The notes below the pieces were generated by a model that saw only the letters and a program-made list of their open reading frames with translations, made no database searches and was not told the origin of the DNA. The translations under genes and the position numbers were made by a program. Below, in pieces: positions 9,287-20,300 of a stretch of 64,000 nt of DNA (position 1 is the first letter of the stretch; every line of letters begins with the position of its first letter). The stretch is taken from positions 45,508,164-45,572,163 of the forward strand of contig CM075941.1 in the NCBI GenBank assembly GCA_038030265.1, read 5' to 3'. This stretch comes from Corythucha ciliata (lineage: Eukaryota > Arthropoda > Insecta > Hemiptera > Tingidae).

Positions 9287-10734
9287 AAGGAGCGACGGCT
9301 GAGGCGGGTGCCGTCGCTGACAACGCCAACCGCCGCTTGTTTGTCAGCGAATACAATACGGGGCAAACATTTTTGGTCGATACTGGCGCCGCCGAATCTG
9401 TATTCCCCGTTCGTAAACGTTCTTCTCGGACTCAACCAGCCAAATACTCGCTCTACGCAGCAAATGGCAGCAAAATCGACACGTATGGTGAACGAAAACT
9501 TACGCTTGATCTTGGATTACGACGACCCTACTCATGGACGTTCATTTTAGCCGACGTTACAAAACCGATTATCGGCGCTGATCTCCTTTATCACTGTGGT
9601 CTCTTAGTCGATCTCCGCGAGAGAAGACTCATCGATCGGGAAACTGGCCTTAGCCAAAAAGGCCACCTGGTGACCTCTCCTGTTGAGTCGATTCAGGTTA
9701 CCCCAGCTTCTCTCTGGTGCGCAGATTTTCTCACGAAGTTCCCTCTTGTCACCCGACCGTCGCCTGTACTCAAAGAACCTAAGCACTCCGTACAGCACTT
9801 CATTGAGACCAAAGGTTCTCCGGTCACCTCACGTGCTCGTCGTCTACCGCCTGATAAGTTCAATGCCGTCCGAAACATTTTTTGTCAAATGGTCTCCGAA
9901 GGTATCTGTCGTCCATCTAAAAGCCCTTGGGCTAGCCCCTTTCACGTCGTGTACAAGAAAAACTGCGAAATACGCCCTTGTGGGGACTACCGTGCTTTAA
10001 ATGACAAAACGGTGCCTGATCGTTACGTAGTGCCAAATCTTCTTGATTTTCAAAACAACCTTCACGGCAAAAATATTTTCAGCACTTTAGACCTTAACCG
10101 TGCGTATTATCAGATCCCAATTAACGAACAGGACGTACCCAAAACGGCTCTCATAACCCCGTTTGGTTTATTCGAGTTTACTCGAATGTGTTTCGGCCTC
10201 CGCAACAGCAGCCAAACTTTCCAAAGGTTCATGGATGCCCTGTTCCGTGACCTCAATTACGTATACGTTTTCGTCGACGACATTTTAATCGCCTCTTTGG
10301 ACGAAGAAGAGCATAAACTTCATCTTCACGAAGTTCTCCGACGTTTGGACGACGCAGGCATCACAATCAATTTAGATAAGTGCGTTTTCGCGCAGCCAGT
10401 CTTAGATTTCCTCGGCTACCACATAACGCCTCAAGGAATCAGACCTAAAAACGATCGTGTTCAGGCTATTGTCTCTTTCCCTCGTCCATCCACAATCCGG
10501 ATATTGAAGAGATTCATAGGCATGTTCAATTTTTATCATCGGTGCATTTCAAAGTCATCTCAAATTCAGCAACCACTCAATGACATGCTGAAAGGCAAAC
10601 CAGTCGCATCCAAAATTCCTCTAAACTGGACAGACGAGGCCACTAAATCTTTCGAAAACTGCAAAAAAGCAATAGCGGACTGCACCATTCTCGATCACCC
10701 TGCTTTCGACTTCACTGCTTTCGAATCTCACTAG
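9253..10734 (+). pseudogene. Gypsy-2 pol: protease and reverse transcriptase
   Basis: The frame contains the aspartic protease active site (FLVDTGAAESVFP, Asp codon at 9379) and IIGADLLYHCGLLVD. The reverse transcriptase follows: SPWASPFHVVYKKN, PCGDYRALN, STLDLNRAYYQIP (motif A Asp present) and VFVDDILIAS (motif C at about 10270-10281), then the thumb region with LDFLGYHITPQGIRP. It stops at 10734 by a frameshift just before the RNase H start. The protease and RT catalytic residues are intact, so this is the best preserved part of the element. Confidence 0.9.
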
Positions 10735-11286
10735 CTTGTGACGCTTCCGACACACACGTTGGTGCTGTTTTACAGCAGCTGGATGGCGATCTATGGAAAC
10801 CCTTAGGGTTTTTTCAGCAAAGCCCTCACACCGACGCAGCAGCGTTACTGTGTCTACGACCGTGAGTTGCTGGCAATTTATCTCGCCGTCCGTCATTTCC
10901 AGCCGCTTCTCGAAGCTCGTTCCTTTGTAATTTTTACAGACCACAAACCTCTGGTCCTTGCGTTTTTTTCAGAAAGTTGAATCAGCGTCCCCTCGACGCA
11001 TTCGTCACCTTAACTTCATCAGCGAATTCGTCACGTGGCCGGTGAACAAAATCAAGTCGCCGATGCGTTCTCGCGCATTGAAGCACTCGATCTATCCGAC
11101 GATCTCCGTCTTCTCGTAGATGAGCAAGAAAATGACGAGTCAATTCGTGACGTAGTCAAAAACGGCTCTTTAAAATTCGAAAAAATCGATCTACCTTTTC
11201 ACGGCAAGCCACTTCTCTGTGAGCGCTCGACCTTACCTTCCACCGTCGACTCGCCGAACAGTCTTTCAACGACTTCATGGCCTTAG
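10735..11286 (+). pseudogene. Gypsy-2 RNase H and linker, multiply frameshifted
   Basis: Pieces in three frames read LACDASDTHVGAVLQQLDGD, then FSKALTPTQQRYCVYDRELL, FTDHKPLV and IRHLNFISEF, then AGEQNQVADAFSRIEALDL. These are the RNase H domain and its connection to integrase. At 11026 a 13-base stretch kept in the fragment at 6160-6386 is missing. The linker frame (11035-11286) ends where the integrase frame begins. Confidence 0.85.
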
Positions 11287-11848
11287 CCATCCCGGCGTCA
11301 GAGCTACCCGAAAATTAATCACTCAGCGATACTTTTGGCCCAGTAAGAACCGTGACATCGTTCAATGGACTCGCTCGTGCATTCAGTGGCAACGTGCTAA
11401 AGTCCAACGTCACACCGTCTCGTCGCCAGGAACTTTCGCGCCCGTCGGTCGTTTCGAACAGGTCCATCTCGGTCTCGTGGGTCCTTTGCCACCGTCGAAC
11501 GGCATGAGATATTGCCTTACCATCATTGACCGAGCTTCTCGCTGGCCAGAAGCCTACCCCATCGCGGACATCACCGCAGAAACCGTGGCTGAGGCGTTCT
11601 ATACAAACTGGATCCCTCGTTTTGGTGTACCGGCTAGGATGACAACCGATCAAGGCAGGCAGTTCGAGTCCTGTCTTTTTGCTAGTCTGGCCAAGCTCCT
11701 TGGAATCCAACGGTGTCGAACAACGGCTTACCACCCTCAAGCCAACGGGTGCGTGGAGCGCTGGCACCGCCGATTATGGCTCATCTCGACGGCACGAACT
11801 GGACACGGGTATTACCAGCCGTTCTTCTCGGACTACGATCTACAATAA
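11219..11848 (+). pseudogene. Gypsy-2 integrase core with catalytic substitution
   Basis: The zinc-binding region reads [13 protein letters not shown] ... CIQW, so the second Cys of the C-x2-C pair is Trp (codon 11387-11389). The first catalytic Asp is also lost: where the family has HIDLVGPLPP this copy has [10 protein letters not shown] (Gly codon at 11471-11473). The second Asp (TTDQG, 11648-11650) and the Glu (NGCVERWH, 11756-11758) remain. A frameshift near 11760-11770 moves the C-terminal part to another frame. The integrase cannot be active as written. Confidence 0.88.
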
Positions 11849-12393
11849 GAGAAGACACGAACACGAGTTGTGCTGAAGTTGTTTATGGCCAACCCCTTTG
11901 CCTCCCTGGCGAATTTTTGGGTCCTTCGGTCGCTCAGCCCCTCACTGAGGAGATTGTAAGACAGTTCGCTGAAGCCTTGTCTACCGTTCGTCCAGCTATC
12001 TTTCGTGCTAGCTCAAAGACTTGGTTCCGGCATAAAAATCTCGACACTTCGTCTCACGTTTTTTTGCGCCGAGACCACGTGTCTCCACCCTTGACTCCGC
12101 CCTACACTGGTCCGCACCGAGTCATTGAGCGTGGTCCAAAAACATGTTGGATCCAGCTGCAGGATAGACAAGCAGTAGTGTCTACGGATCGATTGAAACC
12201 AGCTTTCATCCTTCACGACCCTATCTCGACGTCTCCGACTACCGCCGCTACGGAAAATCTACCAGCTCTCAGTTCGCCGCTTCCTGGTTCTAATGGCGTC
12301 ACCCCTCAACCGATCTCTCGGAAAAACTCGCTCTGGTCGGATCGTGCGCCCTACGGTACGCTTTTGCGACGCCATCGAGGGGGAGTGATGTAG
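11713..12393 (+). pseudogene. Gypsy-2 integrase C-terminal region
   Basis: From about 11775 this frame reads [40 protein letters not shown] and VSTDRLKPAFI, the standard end of CsRn1 pol. It stops with TAG at 12391-12393, inside the first bases of the 3' LTR, so the last codons overlap the polypurine tract. The first 20 codons or so are a shadow of the integrase core in another frame. Confidence 0.88.
12377..12388 (+). other. Gypsy-2 polypurine tract
   Basis: The run GAGGGGGAGTGA lies immediately before the 3' LTR, where plus-strand DNA synthesis is primed in LTR retrotransposons. Confidence 0.75.
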
Positions 12394-12586
12394 CAGCAGG
12401 CGGCGTTTTCTCTAGACACAGCGCCACACGGTCCAAGGGGTACATAATACAGAAGATAACAATTATGGTTATTCATTCCTCGTTGTCGGCTTGCTCGCGT
12501 TAGTAAAATAGTTCGTTATGTACAATAAATATTATTTCTCTTTCACTCTCGTGTTGACTTACTGACTTCCCAAATAACTCAGTAAA
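12389..12586 (+). repeat. Gypsy-2 3' LTR
   Basis: It matches the 5' LTR with one inserted A (TACATAATACAG against TACATATACAG) and one substitution (GTTAGTAAAA against GTTAATAAAA). It is followed by ACAG, the second copy of the target duplication. Confidence 0.92.
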
Positions 12587-12707
12587 ACAGCCACAAAGTT
12601 GCCTTCAGAAGCCATGAACTGGCGTATTTTTCAATAACAGCCGCGAACTAGCTCTTTCTCTCAATAATTTTAGCAGCATTCGTTAGGGTTCAGGTCACTC
12701 ACATAGC

Positions 12708-12832
12708 GATTTCCATACAACGCATTACACAAGTGTAGTGCCGCGTCCTTTCCACATACATTTATGTTTCAATTCAGAGAGGACGGGCGGAAAAACTTAC
12801 ACCGCTCTAGTGTATTGCATTGAATGGAAAAC
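12708..12832. mobile_element. Small MITE, copy 1 (about 125 bp)
   Basis: The ends are GATTTCCATACAACGCATTA and TGTATTGCATTGAATGGAAA, imperfect inverted repeats of about 22 bases. The interior has a shared phrase, AAGTGTAGTGCCGCGTCCT, and AGGACGGGCGGAAAAACTTA. A second copy lies at 36322-36444. There is no coding potential. The superfamily is unclear because no target duplication is readable. Confidence 0.7.
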
Positions 12833-14269
12833 GGTATCAAAAATAAGCCAATTTTGGTCTGACTCCTTTCAAATACAAAATTCGCATCGTTGACTCATTC
12901 ACAAAAAGCAATTTCAAAGGGAAAGTTACGGAAAGCATAGAAAGAGGGAAAAATGAAATTGAACTTCGCACTCCATAATCTTTGGGAGTACCAGGTCCCT
13001 TACTCCCTTCAGCAGCCCGACGGGCATCACTGGGGGGCCGCCAGCTCCGTTTTTAAAAGTTGAACGCGCCTTATCAAAGCGCGGAAGTTGTCACGCAAAG
13101 TCCTCTCGCCCCTCACCGCACTCCTCACAATCATTGGGTGAGCCGATGGTTTCCACTAGACCGTGAATCCTTGTGCGTGATCAACCCTTTCTTGAAGAGA
13201 TTTTTCACTTTTTTTTTTTTTTTCAAGAGCACCTCTTTTGTGTTATTATTTAGTCTAAAGAAACACGGAGCATATTTACGGCTGCCCCCCCCCCTTCTTT
13301 AACCATACAGAGAATAATTAAAAATCACGGAAGATGATACGATTATAATACTCGGAGGGGGTCATTGTTTCCGTCGTTTGAATTACAAAAGCAGAAAACG
13401 TGACTCACATAACTAGGAAATACCTCTAATAAATTTATAAGACAAAGAGCGATTCATTCCTTGAAAACTCCTGCAGTCGGCCGTTTATTCAACGATGTGG
13501 GGGTATAAATTATAGGAAAGTCCACCGTTATGAAATGATCCATCATATACAACCAACACGAATTTTCAGTTTTTGTGTTTCATGTTTGTTTTTTTATTCT
13601 GAAGACTCCCTCCCCTCCACCCCCACTACATCAAAATATCTGTTCATTAAGACTTCAAAATAAAAAAAATTATCTCTCCTTTCTGGAGTTATTCAAGTGT
13701 TGAAGAGTGTTCATCGCATTTCCACGCCGCAGGAATGACAGAATTGGTATTGGACGGCGTTGAAATCAGTTCTCTCTACTGTGTAGCGTTATTTTATTAA
13801 AGACTTGAAGTGGTTGGAAAGGTCATAAGGTGATTCGAACATTCGAGAGCAGTTTTCAAGTGGCGTCTCTCTCGTTAAAGCCTGAGCCTTTGAACTAAAG
13901 GTGATGGTGAGGGGTGGTGGAGGTTGGGTGGGAATGTCCGTGTCGAGTGAGCAGGTGGGGTACGGTCGACGCCTGTGGTAGCTTGATGAGGGTGAAAGAG
14001 AGGAATAAGATTCGGTGGGAGGGGGGGACAAAAACGTTTTGAATCCAAATAGGTAATCCAATAGATTCAGCAGACTATAATTATCTTCATGTATACGTAT
14101 CCGTCAAAAATAATCAATTATCCCTCTTAGTCCTTCGGACTAGAAAGTCTGAGTAAACTTCTGAAACTGATCATTCAGCAAGAAACTGAAAATTTTACTC
14201 TCAAAGGCTGCATTTTCTGCCCAAAAACTGGTAACATTGACGGCTATCTGGCCTATAGTGGAGTCTCGG
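12833..14269. other. No gene recognised; AT-rich DNA with poly-T and poly-C runs
   Basis: I see no conserved domain or RNA gene. There are homopolymer runs (T near 13209-13222, C near 13286) and a purine-rich stretch at 13910-14035. Frames of 60-90 codons here are low complexity or Pro/Ser-rich and look like chance. Confidence 0.5.
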
Positions 14270-16680
14270 TAAAGGGGGCTAAATCCCGCGGTGCCGACGA
14301 GATTTCAGCTCTGCGTCTGATTGGGCGGTAAACCGTGCTTTGGGTCATTTCTCGAGTCCTTTTGGATGGATAAAGAGTTGTTTCAATGAAATACACGCGT
14401 ATTCGGGTTCAGCTGGTTAGCAGCTGGATGAATGGGCCGCTCTAAAAGCTCTTTCGCTGCTAAACACGAGAAAATGCAGCAATTCGTGCGGTTTCGCGGT
14501 GCAAAGTCCAGGCAAAAATCAAGAAAAGCCGCCTTTTGCATGGCTATAAAATTGGGTAAAATGGCTCGTTCTGAATTGTGAAAAAGCAGTAGTTTTTGTG
14601 GCTAAATTTTAGGAAAAACGTGCCCCTCCCTCACCCATCATTGAGACAAACTCTGAATCCGTGCCTGGAGGTAAGATGGAGTCAGCCCTGTTTGGTGAGG
14701 TTACGAAGACCGTAAGTTTATCGTTTATAAGGCACGAAAAGTCCGACCATAATTTTAGGGGCGTGAATAGCCAATTTGGCCATTTTTGGAGGCTTGCGTA
14801 TAAGTTGCGCCATCTGTGAGGCTGAAATTTCTTTGAAAAATCTGAGTGCCTGCCATTCTTTAGGATTGCCAGTTTGCCACTATAATATAGAGCGTGAATA
14901 GCCAGTTTCGATATTTAAATGCTGCGGCAAGTTTTGTCCGGCAAGCCATTTGCATGGTGCCAAGTGCTAGTTGGCCCATTTTTCTACCTTGTCTTTTAGC
15001 CATTTTCTGTTCTGCGGATAAAATTACGGGGGGGGGGACGAGTTAGGATGGTTCTGCGATTTAGAATTCTGAGAACCACGACTTGGACTGCTCCGGTGCT
15101 AAAATTTGGAAAAAAAATAATAATAATAATAAATAAATAAATAAGAAAAACACTAAATTTTAGCCAAAATCACTAACTCACGGCTGAAATGAAGAAAAAC
15201 GTCAGTTCGCGGTTACAATGGATAAAAAACCAACTTGCTGCTTCTGAAGGCAACAGTGTGCCTAAAATTGAGAAAAATGGCTAATTTACGGGTAAAATTG
15301 AGATAAATCACTAAATCACGGCTAAAATTGCGAGAAAGTCCTAAAAGACGGCTAAAAAAGTGTAAAACGCTACAATTTATTATCTAAATTTGAGGAAAAT
15401 CGCTAATCAGCGGGTAAATTAAGATACTGTGCTAATTCGCAGAAAGCTAATAAATGCGGCTAAAATTGAGAAAAACGCCAATTCACGGCTAAAATTGAAA
15501 AAAAAAAAACACAAACTCGCTGCTCCTGAAGGTGATTTTGTGACGGAAATTGAGAAAAAGCGCTAGTTGGTGGAACAAATTGAAATAATTAGCCAATTCA
15601 CGGATAAAATTGAGTAACTCATTAATTCGTGGCTAAAATTGAGGGACGCGCTGTTTTAATCGGCGCGGTTAAAACAGAGAAAAACGCTAATTCATGGCTG
15701 AAATCGAGAAAAATCGCTAATGAGCGGATGTATTAAGAAAAAGAGCCGATTCCCGAATCGCGTTTTGTGGAAAAACACAGATAAACTGCTAAAATTGAGA
15801 AAAACGTCGATTCGCGGCTAAAGTGAAAAAAAAAAACACCAATTTCGCGGTTTCTGAAGGCAGGATTTGTTGCTAAAATTAAATAAAAAGCTAATTCATG
15901 GCTCGAATTGGAAAATATTGCAATTGAGACAAATTACTCATCCGCGTTTCATTAGGCGTTTAACAGGAGGCTGAAATTGAGAAGGCATGCAAAATATTTA
16001 AACGCTTAATATTCGTGGCTGAAATCGTAGAAAAGCGCTGACTCGCGGAAAAAAGCCGGATAATTGAAATCGGCTAAAAATGAGAACCGCTCTGCAGGCT
16101 CAGCCGATATTGATAGAAAACGCCTATTCGGCGTATTCGTGGTTTCTCAAGGCCACTTCGTGACTAAAATTGAGAAAAACCGTTACTTTGCGATTTGCGT
16201 GCGATAAACAAGAAAAAAAAACGCTAAATAAGGTGAAATCGCTAAGAAAATTGAGGATAAGCACTAATTCGCGGAGGGGGGGGGGCGTCCTGGATTGAAT
16301 CAGACATGGATATTTTCGAACTTAAAGTAAAAGTGGTACTTTGCGGCTAAAAGTAGGAAATAATTCGCGGCTAAAAATTGAGAAAAAACTGCCAATTCAC
16401 GGATCTATGCGGGAAACCAGTAAACCTGAGAAAACCAGCTAATTCCTGGCTAAAATTAAAACAAAGCGCTCTCTCGCGGGTAAGATGAAGAAGAACACTA
16501 ATTCGTGAATCACATAGAGACAATTTATACGAATTCGCTGCAATTGAGTAAAAACGATAATTCTTGCATAAATTTGAGAAAGAATTCTCATATTCATGGC
16601 TAATATAAAAGCTCTAATTCGTGGCAATAATTGAGGAAAATGTCTTGATTAGCTAAAAAAATTGAGAACTATTCGCGGTT
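14270..16680 (+). repeat. AT-rich minisatellite array, block 1
   Basis: The block is built of diverged units of about 29 bp whose consensus phrases are GCTAAAATTGAGAAAAA and CGCTAATTCGCGG in that orientation. A variant phrase of the form TTTCTGAAGGCAnnnTTGTG recurs near 15240, 15522, 15850 and 16143, so a longer period of about 280-330 bp is superimposed. The first 500 bases are more degenerate. It includes a run of G near 16277. The same family recurs at 38.2-39.1, 41.9-43.5, 46.2-48.0 and 58.3-60.4 kb. Frames seen here are not genes. Confidence 0.85.
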
Positions 16681-17202
16681 CTTATAGACAAGCTAAAAAT
16701 TTCTATATTTATCATCTCCCTCATCACGGACCACCCACCCCTAAGAGAGGAGTAGCGACTGCTATATTTTGGAAACAGTGTCGGCGCTACCGTGCAAGTG
16801 TCGTATACACGAAATTCGGGCCTCGAAAGAGGCCAACCCACGGAATGGCTTGTTTGTCAAACCTTAGTTAGAAGGCCACAAACAGGACTGTCCACACCAA
16901 TCCATACCGCAACTTGGCTCCATTGTTGGACTTGGTTGGATACGCCCCTGATAAACCGGCCGGGGATGGTTCCGCACGATACTACCACTTCGCTGGCAAC
17001 ATAAAACACTGGTCGCCGGGCAGACTCTCTTGATTGTAATCCAGTAAAAACTTTACTGGAGCGTTTGCTAACGATGGGAGGGTAATTGAGCTCTGGACGG
17101 TCATCATTGGCGATGCTGCGGAGCACGTCAGCTATATAGTTACGCCCCCCCCCTCCAGCCATCACACAACTCGCTCGTGCTCGAACTAGTAACGTAGTTC
17201 TA
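16681..17202. other. No gene recognised
   Basis: This is unique-looking sequence between the minisatellite and a palindromic MITE. Overlapping frames on both strands (16792-17004 plus, 16857-17165 minus) have no family resemblance that I can see. Confidence 0.45.
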
Positions 17203-17333
17203 AGGCCCGCCGCAAATTGAGCTCAAGCGTGGGTCACCCAAGCTAAAAAAAAAAAACAGTTAAAAGACTGTCCATTTTCAACTGTTTTTTTTAATTGTGT
17301 GACCCACGCGTGGGCTCAATTTGCGGCGGGCCT
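17203..17333. mobile_element. Palindromic MITE (131 bp)
   Basis: The ends AGGCCCGCCGCAAATTGAGC and GCTCAATTTGCGGCGGGCCT are inverted complements, continuing inward to GCGTGGGTCAC / GTGACCCACGC, about 35 bases in all. The centre has a second inverted pair, AAAAACAGTT / AACTGTTTTT. The whole could fold into one hairpin. No clear target duplication is visible. Confidence 0.8.
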
Positions 17334-20300
17334 AAACATTGTTGACGGGTGGTGGTGATGGGTCGGGGGTGTTTGTAACGTGGTTCTGACGAAATATCGA
17401 ACAGAAAAAGTCTTCGAATTATGACATTAACCGTGGGAATGGGTCGGACTCAGAAATGATATTCCGTGTGTATATGTATAGGGGTTAATTATGCCGCCTG
17501 TTTGAAGAATTTTGGAATGCTATGAAACACATAAAAAAAAAAAAAAAACTACTCCTTTTTCTTCTCCGACACAGTCAGATAAGGTAGTGCGATCGTAAAA
17601 ACAAAAATTGTCCTTCCGAAACTTTCAAAACACATAAGATGCTCTGGATTGATAGCGAGGGGGACCCTTTTGTAACTATAAAATCGTTAAATTATGTTGT
17701 TGAAAACGTAACGTTTGCTCGAACTTCTTCATATTCGGCAATTGACGCCTTCCGGCGTCTTGACATCGTCTGATATGACCTTCCGTGGCCAACTCCAAGT
17801 CATGTGAAGGCTGATGAATGGTTCAATGTTCCTTTTTCCCATTTTTCAAGCGTATACGGTGGGGTCGCTCCGATAATGGCGAGACCCAGACGCACATGCG
17901 CAGAGAAATCCAGAATCCCTCCACGGAAATGCGATATTTGTACACGTGTGACCACGTGATCGCTCGTTAAGTCATTTAGTCTCATTTCAGGAGTGGTGTT
18001 ACACTGTCCCTGCTGATTATCACCAAGGGAAGTAATGAGCAACGAAAAGTGCGTCCAGCGCAGCCTACGACCTCATGCCACACGTGTCACACAACGGCGG
18101 TATAGGCCCGCTGTTTGTGATGACATCGAGTAGAACAAAAGGATTAAGACCTAGGAAAATATTGTACGACGTAAATAACGTCTAAATTAAATAAATGTCC
18201 TTGAGAAATGATCGTGCTAAGATGATAAATCGCCACTATTTATCAAGACGGAAAATTGATTGTACGATGGTATAAGGAATAACGGTGAGGGGGGTGTATG
18301 TACGTCACAGCCCGGCATTAATTCGTCAAACAGAGAGCCGCCTCCCCCTCCTTTTCTTTCCTCTTCGTCGTCGTCGTCGTCTTCTTCTTCTTCTTCTTCT
18401 TCGAATGAAGCCTCGAAGTTACGCTGTTTGTCTTGGGAGAGATTTATCTAAATAGAAGAAACGTGCTGGTTCGCCTGTGCTTGAGTCGTGCTCGTACATT
18501 TTGTGTCTCCATACTTATGATACTGCAAAATGGCATAGTTTTGTTATTTATTCTAGAAAAAAAAAAATAGTGGGAATGAAGACGCCTGAAGAACGAGCTG
18601 GCTGTTTCCTTGAACGGAAAATTAAAAATCAAAACAGCGTCAATGAATCGTAGCCGACCACGGTAACTAGAGCTCCAGGTTCGGCGCAATTTGATTAAAT
18701 GATAATTAGTTAATAAATCTTTAGCCCCCCCCCCATACAACAGCCCTAGCCACTATTTAAGCTCTAACCCGTACGATAAAAGTCGAGCGCTTTTGGCCTG
18801 AGAAAATTAATGAGCAAACTAGTGTGGTATAGACTCTGAAGCCTTCAGCTTATTTGTTATACGAGCATGGGGGCCCCCTTACAATGATCAACCGACGCAT
18901 TCCTTATTTTAAAACGTTTTCGGGCTTTAAAAAAAATAACTATACGAGTGAGAGGAAGAAAAAAAAAAGGAAACCGAAAAAACAAGCGCTGCCCTACAAG
19001 CACTCACTCGACGCTTGATTTACTGCCCTCATTATTAAAATGTCTCCCGGCCACTAGATTCCACGCGGCTATTTAGGAACTGGATTTTGTTTTTATTCAT
19101 TTCAAATCGTTATCTCCTCAGGGAGAAGGACGTGTTGATGGCGTTCGCCCATTCATGGCGCTGAACTGAAGGGAAGCCCTCTGAAGTTAACAAAACGTGC
19201 GCTATCAGCAATTACACGACCCCCCCCCCCACTCACTCCCACGATTCACCGTGCAATTCCCGATGTTATCCCCTGGGGGGTTCTGCGAACAATTATAAAC
19301 ACGATTGAGAGTGCGCTATTTCAATTTTTGAAAAGGTGTGGAGTTATCTGGTGGTGGTTAGTGGGGGAGGGGGAGTGAAATGCTAAAAAAAAGGGTTTCG
19401 CTATACAGGCATGGGTGAAAGACAGAAGGGAATGTAATTGCAATTTCGTTTAATCTGCGCTCCCCCCCTCACCCCCCACAATCTAAACCTTAACTCCTTT
19501 AATTTCATCACTCGAGATCGTGCTCGGTCTCCTGGTCTAAAACGGTCCATTTGATTTGATTGCGTGTCGTCCTAAGGTATAGCAGCGACGGAAAGGAGCG
19601 CTGTAATTTAAAACTGGAGAGAATTCTAGCACCGTCGATGCTGTGGGAGAGGGGTTGGGGGAGGTTGGTATAGCCAATTTAATTAAGGTAATGCCACCCA
19701 CCCCTCCCCGACTAACACTTCCTTATCCTCGCCAATATTCCACCTATCCAACGCAAACCTTCGCCCATCATAGTTATTAAGCTTTGATGTTTCACTTCTC
19801 GAGTGTATTTGCTTCTTCTCAAAGATAATAAACTTTGATAACATTAATTTGTCTTTCTACGTTAATTATATTCATAGCGAGTCACTTTACAGTGGTATCG
19901 CTTAAAATGCCCTCGAGGGAGGACGAAAGGTTATATTCGAATGATCTTAATAGACAGAAAGGGTGGTCCCCCCACCCACCGCAACCGTCACAACTCTGGA
20001 ACTCGCTCCCTGCCACGGCCCATAATGAACTCAAAGTTTAATTGATGACCTTCTTCCCCCCCCCCCCGTAGGCAAACAATGGTAATTATGGAATTGGGAA
20101 CGCAAACTCTCGGCGTATAGCTTTTGAGTGCTGTAAAGTATATAGCGAAAATCAAGGAACGTGCAGACCGTTTGATACTGGGTTACATTTGGAACAGATT
20201 TGTATAGTTTTGCAACATATGGGTCCCTCCTTCTACTCCTTTCAACAAGCATTCACCGCACTTGGTGGACCTACATCATACTGGGGCTCGGTGCTGTTAA

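Larger units (their letters stand above)
8213..12590 (+). mobile_element. Gypsy-2, full-length CsRn1-type Gypsy retrotransposon
   Basis: This is a complete element of about 4.37 kb with two LTRs, a primer site, gag, pol and a polypurine tract, flanked by the 4-bp direct repeat ACAG (8213-8216 and 12587-12590). Three traits place it in the CsRn1 clade: a primer site complementary to the 3' end of tRNA-Trp, a gag knuckle of Cys-His-Cys-Cys order, and an integrase tail with VSTDRLKPAF. The LTRs differ by only one substitution and one indel in about 197 bases, so it is a young insertion. Even so, gag has a stop codon, pol has several frameshifts, and an integrase catalytic Asp is replaced by Gly. 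It sits in minisatellite DNA. Confidence 0.93.

Noticed and set aside
13789..14061. Pro/Ser/Thr-rich 90-codon minus-strand frame
   Set aside because: It arises from a purine-rich tract and has no conserved motif or splice context.
14270..16680. Repeated units suggested a CRISPR array
   Set aside because: Units are diverged, back to back, without conserved spacers, and the setting is eukaryotic with LINEs and Gypsy elements. It is a minisatellite.
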